From contig JAQGEQ010000231.1 in NCBI GenBank assembly GCA_034620365.1, positions 186,001 through 250,000 of the forward strand: 64,000 nucleotides of DNA, read 5' to 3'. The stretch is from Pegea sp. RAD2-039. Its lineage: Eukaryota > Chordata > Thaliacea > Salpida > Salpidae. The notes under the pieces were generated by a model. That model saw only the letters and a program-made list of their open reading frames with translations, had not been told where the DNA came from and searched no databases. Made by a program: the position numbers and the translations under genes. Shown here in pieces: positions 25,511 through 36,779 of the stretch; the stretch's first letter is position 1, and every line of letters starts with the position of its first letter.

Positions 25511-25990
25511 GCGACCAGATGGACGAGTGGATAATTCAACTGGTCGCTAACTTATTGTGATTTAAAGAGATTGAAATTTCATCGTCGAAGATACAGCATC
25601 ACACGCTACATTAAGTCAGAAACTAACAGGCGCACAAAGCATCGTTCTTAACTATGAATAAATAGAGCCACTACCTTTTGGTTACTGTCGGAGAAGCAAA
25701 GGCTATTAGGGTAAGCCCAAATAGAAAAGTTAGAATCTGGTGACTTTGGTGTCACTGTCCCGGGTCACTGGGCCTGGTCACCGAATATATTTAAAGAGTC
25801 CAGCATACGCTACTCTCCACTAAAATAAAGCTCGTCAGCAGGCAGGAAAGAAATGATGCCAAAAAGCTTCCTTATATCTACTGCTTTGGTTCACAAAGTT
25901 TAGCAAACAAAAAATTAGTCTTACAAGATTGTGTGTTGGTGAAAAGTGCCCTTTTCAGGTACCCTCTTTCTCGTTTATTGTTATAAAATT
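25511..25990 (+). mobile_element. tRNA-Ser-like SINE with a LINE-derived 3' tail
   Basis: The head, 25,513-25,590, can be laid on a tRNA-Ser(GCU) gene. It has an A-box-like stretch around GGACGAGTGGATAA, an anticodon-region string CGCTAA followed by a partial match to the anticodon stem (TTATTGTG), and a degenerate B box around AGATTGAAATTTC. The middle (25,590-25,930) is GC-richer than its surroundings and holds CCCGGGTCACTGGGCC. The last 55 bases (25,933-25,988), with CTTTTCAGGTACCCTC then TTTATTGTTATAAA, match the reverse complement of the LINE 3' ends at 31,096-31,170 and 37,558-37,620. A tRNA head joined to a partner-LINE tail is the standard SINE layout. Diverged, so probably inactive. 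Confidence 0.65.
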
Positions 25991-27270
25991 GTTCATTTTC
26001 AAAATTAGTTCTCTTTGAAAATCAAGTCAAAGTCTTCTGAAACATTATACAAAGTTTTGATTTTAAAAGTAATAACCTTAATTAATTATTTGAACTAAAT
26101 ATGTGTCAATAATAGAGGACATGACTTGTCCATTATCTTTTAAGGACCTAAGTTTGTGAGTCTTCTAGTTTCTTGGTCATTGAGGACTCATTCATGCTCC
26201 ACAAAAAAGAGAAAAACATTTTTAAAAATCATGAAATATCTTAGTTTTTTTTACAAAATAGTGACTTCAAAAGATGATTGAATACTTTATTGTAAGTTTA
26301 GGAATATTAAATTGTTTAAGACGTTGCTCACAATTCAAGAATAATTTTGTGATAAGTTTAAAACTAGATGGAATATATGTAATAAAGCAAGCCTTAGCTG
26401 CGGAAAATTTAACATTTGTTTAAACTAATTTATATAAACGCATCTATCAACAGAGCATAAATCTAAACAGATTTGGGAATTGATTATTTTGCTGATTTGA
26501 AATTAGAAATTAACTCATTTTAACCCCAGCTTCGCCCTTTAGCGGAATATCATAATTTAACGATTTAAAACGAAGCATGTAAATTAGAACAACCCATGGC
26601 CTATAAAAATTCACAAGTAACATTTTTGAACTAATTTAACGTTAAACTACAAATTGATTATAGCCTTTAGCTTGACTCTAAATTTAAACCTCTGAGAACC
26701 AACTATCAATTTGTGTCTTAAATGTAGGTTTGATAGAATCTAAAGATTTTTATTTGAATTTATAACCAGGTAAAATTATTAAATTTTTTAATACTTGTTT
26801 AAAAAAGACTAATTTGTAACAGTTATGATCATTTTAAATTAGTTAGTAAGTCATGAAGATACAGCAGTAAGATGATAAATCTTAAGGCTGCTACAGATAT
26901 TTTTCAAACGAAAAGGTTACTAAGCATCCACATAGATTACCTCCTACGTGTACCTATTAGGCAAATAGCAAATATTTTTCTCTACGTGTATGTTGTTCTT
27001 AGATACGTATCGTAGCAAGTAAAGCACTTAAAATATGGGAACAGCTGAAAAAATTTGAGTGCAATGCAATGCAACTGCACTTGAGTAGTACAAGTGAACT
27101 TCCATTTCACTTACACCAAAAGTAAATACATATATTTAGTTATTAACAAACTCAAACAGAAGCAAAATATGTTTTAGCCACTTATACAGTCGAAGTAAAA
27201 GTACTTATTAGGGCAGTTGTGCAAACATACAACACGCAAAAATGCACCATTATTTATTTTCGTTTATCCA
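25991..27270. other. AT-rich intergenic DNA upstream of the Cys-Pro gene
   Basis: No gene seen. The stretch 27,055-27,085 is rich in TGCAATGCAA and TGCAACTGCA words. These could be upstream elements of the next gene, but that is unproven. Confidence 0.5.
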
Positions 27271-27276
27271 GAAATC

Positions 27277-27312
27277 TATATATAAGGGGTAGCAATCAGC
27301 ATCAAATCATTC
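27277..27312 (+). promoter_or_regulatory. TATA box and initiator of the Cys-Pro repeat gene
   Basis: TATATATAAG at 27,277-27,286 is followed 32 bases later (first T to the +1 A) by TCATTC at 27,307-27,312, which fits the animal initiator consensus with A at 27,309 as +1. The predicted 5' UTR of about 75 bases is uninterrupted up to the ATG at 27,384. A strong TATA plus Inr core promoter is typical of highly and tissue-specifically expressed structural genes. Confidence 0.7.
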
Positions 27313-27383
27313 ACATCTACATCTACGATTAGATATCTTACTATCGAGCCAAAAACGGAATCGAACAGTCCAACGAAACAAGA

Positions 27384-30263
27384 ATGAAGTTTATTATCAT
27401 CCTGACTCTTCTCATCGGCTTCTCTTCAGCCAGAAGCATTAGCTTTCAACGTGGTACGTTTCAACATATTCAAACTATGTTAAATATTGTATGCTATTTA
27501 AACTAGCCGAGTCTTTTTTTATTGATGTTGTTATTTTGTATACTTTTTAAAGTTTTTATTTAGATTTATCTTATTGGTTGTTTAGACAATGCTTGTTTGA
27601 GATAGAATACATCAACTCTATACAGCTTTATAGTTATTTTTCAGCTTTATTTTAAATCTAATAATTCTTAGAATATTGTGATCAAACAATTATTAAAAGG
27701 TACAAATTTAGAGAGGAAAATAATCTTACAATTATTATGTTGCCTAAATTAAAAATTAGTTTTAGTAAGGGTTGCTTAATCCAAAATTGTATTTGTAAAA
27801 ATTTTATCGACCATATAAATTTTTATTTAAGGTCCATGTCGCGTTGGCAATCCTATTGTCGCAGCACCAACTTTTCGCAGGGGTTTTACATCAACTACAA
27901 GCTCATGCCTTCCAGTAAGACGCATAGGAGCCCCTCTGTCACCACTTGCACCAAGACTTCCTCGTAGGAAAGCTATTCCTTCTCCATGCAATTTCCGTAA
28001 AATTACCTCAACAAATCTTACGCCATGTCAACGTTTCATAACCCACAAGAGAACAATAGTTACTCCATGTAAGCAAGCTCCATGTGCAAAGATCCCATGC
28101 AACCCAGTCCCATGCAACCTAATCCCATGCAACCCAATCCCATGCAACCTAGTCCCATGCAACCCAACCCCATGCAACCCAACTCCATGCACTTACAAAC
28201 CATGTGACCCAGTCCCATGCAACCCAACCCCATGCAACCCAACTCCATGCACTTACGAACCATGTGACCCAGTCCCATGCAACCCAGCCCCATGCGACCC
28301 AACTCCATGTACTTATGAACCATGTAACCCAGTCCCATGCAACCCAACCCCATGCGACCCAACTCCATGTACTTATGAACCATGTGACCCAGTCCCATGC
28401 AACCCAACTCCATGTACTTATGAACCATGTAACCCAGTCCCATGCAACCCAGTCCCATGTAATCCAACTCCATGTAACCCAACCCCATGTGACCCATGCA
28501 CCCCATGTGACCCATGTGCCCCATGTGACCCATGTGATCCATGTACCCCATGTGATCCATGTGCCCCATGTGACCCATGTGATCCATGTACCCCATGTGA
28601 CCCATGTGATCCATGTACCCCATGTGACCCATGTGATCCATGTACCCCATGTGACCCATGTGATCCATGTACCCCATGTGACCCATGTGATCCATGTAAA
28701 CCCTCACCATGTGACCCCAAATCATGCGACCCATGTACCCCATGCGACCCAACCCCATGTGATCCAACCCCATGCACCCCATGTGACCCAACACCTTGTG
28801 ACCCATGTACCCCATGTGACCCAACACCATGTGACCCAACCCCATGCACTTATGACCCATGTACCCCATGTGACCCAACACCTTGTGACCCATGTACCCC
28901 ATGTGACCCAACACCATGTGACCCAACCCCATGCACTTATGACCCATGTACCCCATGTGACCCAACACCATGTGACCCAACCCCATGCACTTATGACCCA
29001 TGTACACCATGTGACCCATGTACCCCATGTGACCCATGTACCCCATGTGACCCATGTACCCCATGTGACCCAACACCTTGTGACCCATGTACCCCATGTG
29101 ACCCAACACCATGTGACCCAACCCCATGCACTTATGACCCATGTACCCCATGTGACCCAACCCCATGCACTTATGACCCATGTACACCATGTGACCCAAC
29201 ACCATGTGACCCAACACCATGTGACCCAACACCATGTGACCCAACACCATGCACTTATGACCCATGTACACCATGTGACCCAACACCATGTGACCCAACC
29301 CCATGCACTTATGACCCATGTACCCCATGTCAACCAGAACCATGTCAACCATGTCAACCAGAACCATGCCAATACGAACCATGTCAACCATGTCAACCAG
29401 AACCATGCCAATACAAACCATGTCAACCATGTCAACCAGAGCCATGCCAATACGAACCATGTCAACCAGAACCATGCCAATACGAACCATGTCAACCAGA
29501 ACCATGCCAATACGAACCATGTCAACCAGAACCATGCCAATACGAACCATGTCAACCAGAACCATGCCAATACGAACCATGTCAACCAGAACCATGTCAA
29601 CCAGAACCATGTCAACCAGAACCATGCCAATACGAACCATGTCAACCAGAACCATGCCAATACGAACCATGTCAACCAGAACCATGTCAACCAGAACCAT
29701 GCCAATACGAACCATGTCAACCAGAACCATGCCAATATGAACCATGCCAATACGAACCATGTCAACAAGAACCATGTCAACAAGAACCATGTCAACAAGA
29801 ACCATGTCAACCAGAACCATGTCAACAAGAAGAATGCACTATCATTGAAACAGAAGATTATGTATATTCAACCGACCCCATTGTAGAACCATGTGAAGAG
29901 CCTTGCTCATGTGCTTATCCAAGTGGATGCAGAAGACGAGGAAGATCACGACCATGTTTCGATTCATTGTTTGACTGCTCAGGTTTCGGATGTTCAGGAT
30001 CAGGTTCAGGATCAGTCTCTGCTTCAGCTTCAGCTTCAGCCAGTAGTTCAGGTTCAGGTTCTGCATCTTCATCAGCATCAGCCTATGCATCTGGATGTGG
30101 ATGCGGAGGAAGCGCCAGTGCATGTGCTTCAGCTTCTTCATCATCTTCAAGTCCATGTGACAGATTTGGAACATGTAGCTCAGCAAGTGCCCAAGCAACC
30201 TCTCATCATCGACACCACGATGGATTCACTGGAGCAGCAGCTTCAGCCTTTGCTTGCTTCTAA
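27384..30263 (+). CDS. Secreted Cys-Pro repeat structural protein with Ser/Ala/Gly tail (833 aa)
   Basis: Two exons, 27,384-27,453 and 27,832-30,263, joined GG|T across a GTACGT...TTTAAG intron. The total of 2,502 bases is divisible by three and ends TAA. Exon 1 is a signal peptide ([16 protein letters not shown]). A basic, Pro-rich linker (about residues 24-95, with [11 protein letters not shown]) precedes the repeats. Next come roughly 590 residues of C-x-P units: pentapeptides [25 protein letters not shown] and CQYEP, and tripeptides CDP, CTP and CQP, with Cys every third or fifth residue. Then follow a short acidic segment ([11 protein letters not shown]), a basic [10 protein letters not shown] with possible furin-type sites, and a tail of [19 protein letters not shown] type ending AFACF. 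No known family is recognised. The composition suggests a disulphide- and perhaps tyrosine-crosslinked extracellular fibre, cuticle, capsule or silk-like material; that is inference. The frame contains no Met between exon 1 and residue 735 or so. Confidence 0.88.
28060..29830 (+). repeat. Coding minisatellite of CCATG-containing 9- and 15-base units
   Basis: This is the DNA behind the Cys-Pro domain. Four zones are visible: CNPxP/CTYxP pentapeptides to about 28,490; CDP, CTP and CAP tripeptides at 28,490-28,700; mixed [10 protein letters not shown] and CTP at 28,700-29,330; and [10 protein letters not shown] with CQQEP at the end (29,330-29,830). Blocks of several units are themselves duplicated, for example the [14 protein letters not shown] block. 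All units are multiples of three bases, so expansion and contraction keep the frame. Confidence 0.92.
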
Positions 30264-30309
30264 GCCGTCACTATATGTGAAAAGGAGCCGTCTCTTTGAC
30301 AATGTGAAT

Positions 30310-30365
30310 GTAAGTTAACTATTTTGAGGTCTTAAGATGCAATCAAAATATTTTTATTATTTTAG
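30310..30365 (+). other. Probable 56-base intron in the 3' UTR of the Cys-Pro gene
   Basis: GTAAGT at 30,310 and TTATTTTAG ending at 30,365 delimit an AT-rich stretch of the size of other introns in the window. It starts 46 bases after the stop codon, close enough that it need not trigger nonsense-mediated decay. Inferred from signals only. Confidence 0.5.
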
Positions 30366-30642
30366 AGAAAGTGACAACATGTAAACACCGCCAAGTCATT
30401 TGCTCCTTGGAAAGAAAAGGCGAATTATAAAAAGAAAAAGGCACAAGCAATATACTGTTTTAAAACACTTGTAATCAAAGCTTCTTCTTTTAATCTATTC
30501 TTCTAATATACTTTTATTTACTAACTTTACAAGCTATTTATTGAAATTGCAATTGATTGAAAGTAATTTTAAATGTTCACTACAATTTCATAATCTTTAA
30601 GTTCTTGAAAAAAAACTTAATTGTTGATTGTATGTTTTGCTA

Positions 30643-30648
30643 AATAAA
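30643..30648 (+). terminator. Polyadenylation signal AATAAA of the Cys-Pro gene
   Basis: AATAAA, followed about 15-30 bases later by a GT-rich stretch (GTGCTGAAAGTTTTGTG). It is the first well-placed signal downstream of the stop at 30,263. Confidence 0.6.
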
Positions 30649-31359
30649 ACTCTATTGACGTGCTGAAAGTTTTGTGAATTTTTAATATTGGTCAAGAATA
30701 AACAGTATGGAGTTATTTCAAACCAAGCTTTTTCTCAAACAACTATAAAAACATAAGCCTTGTTTGGTATATTTTTAATGCTAAAAACTAGTCCAATTAT
30801 TTCGCTGGTGCTAGAGAATACGTGATTTATTAGTTTAAAGAAAAGTATCCAAAGTTAAACTTCTTACTTGATTAGTCTTACACGCTCATCCGTACATATA
30901 AAAAAGTATCACCTAAAAAAGAAATTTCCTATTTGAATAGAGTCTTTAAAACTATTCTATTAAAAGTAAAATATCTAATTCAGTAATTTAATGCCTGATT
31001 TTTATAAATTTTATTTTTAATTATTTTAGGTAAGTTTGAGAAATGAATTCAATTTCGAGCGCATTTTAAATAATGGTTTTGTAATGTGCTTTTTAAATAA
31101 TTTATTTATTTTATTTATTACAATAAATGCGAAGGAGGGTACCTGAAGAGAGAACTTCTCGCTAACACACATTCTCACATATAATACCTATTATATATAA
31201 TTAAGTTGAAAATATAGAAAAAAAAAGATGTTACACATGGCATTTTTGTAGTCTTCAAAGCATATAACAGTGAACAATTACATAAAATGTTAATAATATA
31301 AAAAAAAGAGAAAAAAAATCACAGTTTAGAAATGACAATATTAGCGATGTTATAACGGT

Positions 31360-34218
31360 TCAACTTCTTTTTGAACAACGCAAGCGACTCCGATATGACA
31401 ATGTCTGATGGCAGCTGGTTCTATGTACTAATTGTGCGGTATGAGAAGAAATTCGCTCTAACCAATGTACCAGGTGATATAGGCTTATTAAGATGTAATG
31501 TGTGTCGTCTGCGCTGATATAACTTGAGGGAAAGACTAATGGAAGAGAAATCATCAAACCGAAGGTCAATTAAATTGTGGATAATTTTAAAATTAAGAAT
31601 CAAGTCGTATTTAATCCGTCGAATTTCCAAAGTATCTAAATTGAAGAAGCTGAGACGATGTTTATAACTATCATATTTAATATTAAGTTTCCTGCATACT
31701 AATCTCGTAAATGTGGCCTGAACAGACTCGATTTTTTTGGTATCATTAACTTGATATTGCATCCATACACTAACATTGTATTCAAGAATTGGACGTTTGT
31801 ACATTTTGAAAAGGTTGATAAAAAAACATGGGTACGTAGAATTAAAGGTCTTTATAATAAGGAAGACAAGGTTGATTGATTTTCCAACGATTTTGTACAC
31901 ATAATTGCGCCATTTAAAGTCAGATGATAGAGTAATGTCAAGGTCTATGACCGAAGATACTCGTTGAATGATAAATCTATTGATGGAGTATTGGTTCAAG
32001 GAATTTACAGCTGGTTTACGAGAAAAGGTTATAAGTTCAGACTTTGTGGGCTGGATTCTGAGCTGCCAATTCGTAGACCAATTTTCTACAGCGTGTAGTG
32101 CAGCTTGAAGTTTTGAAAAATTACAAGGTAATAGCTTGATATCATCTGCATACACAAACACTCTGACATCATCTTCTGCTACTGGTCTTCTGATGAGATC
32201 TTTAATGAAAATTAAAAAGAGAAGGGGACCCAGAACAGAACCCTGAGGAACACCAATAGTGATTTGACTAGGAGTAGATAAAGATCTTTCTACACGAGTT
32301 TGTTGGGTTCTACCTGATAAGTAATCTTCAATCTACTGTGAGATAAAGCTGTTGATTTTTAATTTTTTCAATACAGTAACGAGCTTAGTATGTGGGACAG
32401 AATCAAACACTTTAGCAAGATCGAGGTATATGATGTCAGAAGGAGTATTACTTTCATAATGGACTGTAAGCTCATTAAGAAAAGTGAGATGTTGAGTTAG
32501 GGAAGATCTCCGTTTCATAAAACCATGCTGGACATCAGATACTAGATGGTACTCCATCAAATGACTTGTGATCTCAACATCTGATTGTGAATGATATGCT
32601 GTCGAGTTCTGCAGATAACTGAAGTCAGCAAAACTGGTCTGTAGTTAAGTGCGGTGTTTCTGGAACCCTTTTTACGAATTGGAGTAATAATAGTTTTCTT
32701 CCAAATTTGTGGAACTCTTCCTCGCCTCAGAGTCATGTTAAAGAGTAGCGATAAAGGTAGTGATAAAGAGGAATTAGTTTTTCTTAAAAACAAAGCTGGG
32801 ATCTGATCTGGGGTGTTGAAAACTGATGATTTTAAGGAAGAAATAGCCTTAGATACCATATTGACCGTTATGTTAAGATCTACCATCTCAGAGACATTTG
32901 TAAGAATGTCGGAGTAGGAGAGAGAAGGAGTATTGCTATCATCGGTTATGAAAACGCTATTAAATTGATTGTTTAGCAACTAAGTTTTATTTTCTGGTTC
33001 CATCACAAGCTGGTCGCTGTTATCAAGTAGGGGAGGTATTTGAGATCTCGCCTTAAGCTTGCGAATTATGAAACCAAAAAACGTTTTCTTAGTAGGTGAA
33101 GATAAAACGGCACTTTCTATTCCCAAATAGAAATTAGAAATAGATTTCATGTAAACTATACAAAAATCTTTGTACAGAGATTTGATGGAAGGGTCTGTTT
33201 TAGTTTGTTTGTATAGGAGGTTTTTTAAATGTTGTAAGTTCCTTAAATATCTGGGCAAATGTGGTTTTTTGTTGATTGTATAAAAAGGTATGGATTTTTT
33301 TATTGACTCTTTAACGATGTTAGTAAACCTTGAGTAAATAGTATTGATGTCTTCGGAAGAGTTGAAAACAGAAATCCAGTCAACATCTGATAGAAACTTT
33401 TTAATGCCATTATAATTTCCATAGTAAAAATTCATTTTGCTTTTAGTTCTTAGTTGAAGTTTTAACGTTCATAAAATAAGTTTGATGGAGCTTGTATTCA
33501 AGCATATTGAGATCGCATATCAAAGCAAAAGGTTCTTTTTGATCAACGTAGATAATGTTCTCGGGTTTTGATGTGATAAGGAGATCCAATTTATTAACAC
33601 TAACTTGGGTCGGAAAAGTAACCATCTGAGATAGATTATTTGTATTGAGGAAGCTTACAAAAGCATGACTTAGAAAGGCTGAATTAGTATTATCGCTATC
33701 CAAGCTAAACGATTTTCTAATAAATGCTAAATTCGGGTTATTCCAATCAATTTTACTAAAATTAAAATCCCCCAAAATATAAAAATCAGGACACTCAACA
33801 CTTTTCAAAACCTTCAATATGGCCTTAACAATAACCTCATCATTAGTTTTAGAGGGTGGTAAATAGGTATATACAAAACGAGAAAATTTGGACTTTGAGT
33901 AATGAAAATCAAAAGCGATAATCTCAAACCCTGAACAATTAATGGGATTGATCTGAATTCTAGAGATCTTGGGTAGAAGCGATATTTTGTAAATTACGCA
34001 AACACCGCCGCCTCTATCATACAGTCTATCTCAACGCAAAACACAAAAAAGATTCCCGTCAACCAGGAAAGAATCAGGAAAGAATCAGGATAAAACGGTT
34101 TCAACCAAGTTTCAGTAATAAAAACAAATGTGAAATCCTGGGAATGCAAGAGAGCTTTCAATTGAAAAATTTCATTAATTTTGAAAAACTTCTGTAAACT
34201 GATATCTTGGGTATTCAC
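31360..34218 (-). pseudogene. LINE ORF2 remnant: AP endonuclease and reverse transcriptase
   Basis: The endonuclease starts near 34,218 with FVFITETWLKP, then LGDFNFSKIDW, LDLLITS and CDLNMLEYKL. The catalytic SDH/CDH histidine is Leu here; the sister element at 37.6-40.2 kb has CDHNM. An 11-base duplication, GAAAGAATCAG twice at 34,067-34,088, breaks the frame. The reverse transcriptase shows ITPIRKKG, NYRPVLLTSVICRT, IYLDLAKVFDSVPH and FVYADDIKLL, then the typical IESVQATFTRLVCRKLN and TLEIRRIKYDLILNFK C-terminal motifs. It is broken into at least four frames. Confidence 0.9.
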
Positions 34219-34259
34219 AATTGTGTGCGGAGAGAGTTTGAAAAAAGAAGATGTGGGTT

Positions 34260-35195
34260 ATTTTCCACTTTGTTTTTTGAAAAAAAACCTTGACAATTCT
34301 CAAGGCCCATGGTAGACCTCGAACTTTGTATTTGAAATCAGTTGGTTGTTTCTTCTGATTTCGTTTATACGCCTCTTTTAGAAGACGCTTATTTTCTAAG
34401 CGATCATCTTCACACATATTATGTGCTACTCTAATGCGCTCGAATTTTTGGTCAAGCCGTAGCTTATATAGTTTGGTAAGAAACTTGCGTTTGTTCCAAC
34501 TTTCCTGAACGCACACTTTCAACGGTCTTTGATAATTTGAGCTTTTTGCTCCAAGTCTAGTGATTGATACCTTTGGAACGTCCACAAAATCAAGGCTTTG
34601 AGAGCACATTTTATTAAAAAACTTACTGTCATCATCTTTATCAGTCTCAGAGACATTAAAGATGATGACATTTTTTTTCTCTGTCCGCACGGTCTAAAGT
34701 GAGTTTTTTGTGCGTGTCGGTGACCTTCTTGTCAATAAGCTGTACCATACTAGCATTTTTGTCGGAACCGGGATCATCGACCACCGAGGCCATTGTGACT
34801 GGTTTTCTTTGTAGAGGTATCCAGTTCGTCCGTTGATTTAGACAAACTATAAATTTTCTCATCAATCTTGGCAACATCTTTGGCAATTTCTGATTTAAAT
34901 TTGGCTAATTGAGCAGATATAGGTTCGCCGATGTCGGATAATAGGTTTTGATTAGAGTTAGATGAGGGAGCTGTTGTGTCCATGGTTCTACATTAAATGC
35001 AGAACCATTTAAATCCCATTTGCTTCGTCTGGTTTTTATCAAACATATCATAAATTTTGTTGCTCACATCACTACAGGTGAGATGAAAGCAGGAGAGACA
35101 TTTAAAGCATTCCATTACCGGATCTTCACCAGAGCAAATTTTATTGCAAGATTGGCAATTGCCATTGCAATTTTGTTTTGATAAAGTCGGTTTAT
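34260..35195 (-). pseudogene. LINE ORF1 remnant with PHD finger
   Basis: Around 35,015-35,150 the minus strand reads a PHD-type C4HC3 pattern: CQSC, then CFKC, CFHLTC, WFC and, after an in-frame TAA, C. Next comes a low-complexity and coiled segment (MDTTAPSSNSNQNLLSDIGE, then AKDVAKIDEKIYSLSKSTDE). The C-terminal part, in another frame, reads NVIIFNVSETDK, SITRLGAKS, RPLKVCVQ, RVAHNMCEDDR and KVRGLPWALRIVK, which is the RNA-binding ORF1 type of CR1/L2-like LINEs. ORF1 proteins bind the element RNA. At least three frame breaks are visible. Confidence 0.8.
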
Positions 35196-35200
35196 CAGTA

Positions 35201-36345
35201 TTTTCTTTTTATATTCGATCGTATGATCCACCATAGATTTGTAAAAGATTTTTAATGTCACCAACCATAATATATATATAATATACATTTCACTTCCTAG
35301 AAATAACATACAAATGGAATACTAGCTTAATTTTTTTTCGAATATACTCATCTAAGAAACTATAATTAGTTCAATAACTTACTGCAAACGTTTTATGAAA
35401 ATGTCGTCATAAATCAAACTTTTACAAAATGGTGGGCATAAAAGCAACTATAAAAAGTTTTCGAGGACATATTTATCGGCAATCGCTTTTAACAAACCTG
35501 TAAAAAGTGAATTAAATCGTCATCTAAATAGATATAAAACAGTAAAATGTTAGGAAATCTTTCATAAATTGAGATTTGTTGATAGTCAAACAAATTATTA
35601 TTGTTTTATTTGTAATATTTATCATTTTGAATTTATACTAACTTCTTAATTTTTACAAAAATACTGATTAGTAGTATTTTGAAAGGTATCAATTTCTCTA
35701 TTTAAAGTTATTAAGTTTGTTTATTTGTTATCTAAACTAATCTATTTGTAAAATTTGTAAGAACATTATTTATTGAATCTTATATAAAATTCTTTTGTGT
35801 CAATAAACTCAACTTTTCATATAACAATTTAATAAAATTTTGTTTTCATCAACTTCATCACTTTGACCCATTTAACTTATAAGCAAACAGTACAGGGCAA
35901 TGGAAAAGGTTTTTATTAAGATTTTATTTAATTATCAAAGATACTAAGTGAATGTACAAAATACTTTGCTTTAACTATAATCTGAACAAGTGTTTAAGTA
36001 CAACAAAGAGATTAGTTAAAAATAAGTTGACTGAAAATGGGAAATCTTTTGAAAGAATTTCAGTCTGAAGATATGCATTTTTAAATACAAAATATTTGTA
36101 AATCTTATGTTTTAAAAAGCTTCACTTTTGTTCCACCTGTAGATGGAAGGTATTTGTTTAGTTAATAAAATGTTATCCTCAAATTTGATGATGATGTCAT
36201 GAGGAGTAGTAACTTCCTGTGTCTTCTTTTATTTAAAAAGTATTTTGAACGTCAAACCAATTCGAATTTGTTAGTTTCAAGAAAAAGATTAACTCATTAA
36301 GTTTTATAAGATAAAATAATTCGAAGATAATTAACATAAAAGAAA
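35201..36345. other. AT-rich intergenic DNA
   Basis: Nothing recognisable apart from a short TATATATATAATATA tract at 35,270-35,285. Confidence 0.5.
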
Positions 36346-36766
36346 AAAATCTGTAATATGTTTTACAATATAATAATATAATATAAAACACGTTGATTTA
36401 AAACAATTTTTGATATTTACAAATAAATCCATGGCCGTTAGTTCAACATAATTACTGTGAAAAAGTCAGAACACATCGAGGACATAAGTATAACATGTAA
36501 GGAACAAAAAAGTAAATAGCAGCAAAATAAACCAAGGTTATGCACATACAATTTGTCCACATATTTTTTAAACTAAACTCTCATTCTAATTGTCATTATA
36601 CTTAATTCTATAGGTGTTATTCAAAGAAATATATCTTGCAACTTATAGCTTTGGAAACATATGTGAGGACTGAAACAGCGCTTATTAGAAATACAATTTT
36701 CCGACTCCTAACCATTTTCTTTAAATCAATTCATTTGTTTCATGAGACTGTTCAACTTTTTTTCAA
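36346..36766 (+). repeat. Direct repeat R, copy 1
   Basis: About 420 bases, similar to 44,245-44,857 in the same orientation. Shared landmarks are ATATAAAACACGTT, GCAAAATAAACCA, AAACTAAACTCTCATTCT and CTTTGGAAACAT. It lies immediately outside the left end of the inverted duplication. The class is unknown; there is no coding content. Confidence 0.75.
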
Positions 36767-36779
36767 TTATTGATACTTA

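Larger units (their letters stand above)
31096..35200 (-). mobile_element. Decayed CR1/L2-like LINE, nearly full length
   Basis: The order in the minus direction is a PHD finger plus ORF1, an AP endonuclease, a reverse transcriptase, a C-terminal domain, then a 3' UTR ending in TTATTGTAATAAATAAAA-type short repeats (about 31,096-31,125). It is about 70-80% similar at protein level to the LINE at 37,558-40,243. Several frameshifts, stops and at least one catalytic-site change make it dead. Confidence 0.9.

Noticed and set aside
25513-25590. Functional tRNA-Ser gene
   Set aside because: The B box is degenerate and the acceptor and anticodon stems do not pair well. The sequence continues into a SINE body with a LINE tail.
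28060-29830. CRISPR-like array
   Set aside because: The units are 9-15 bases, directly tandem, without spacers, and encode protein repeats.
28060-29886. Long Met-rich (586 aa, minus) and His/Thr-rich (560 aa, plus) open frames
   Set aside because: Products of a stop-free codon repeat read out of frame. They have no signal peptide, domain or non-repetitive ends, whereas the Cys frame joins a proper first exon and tail.
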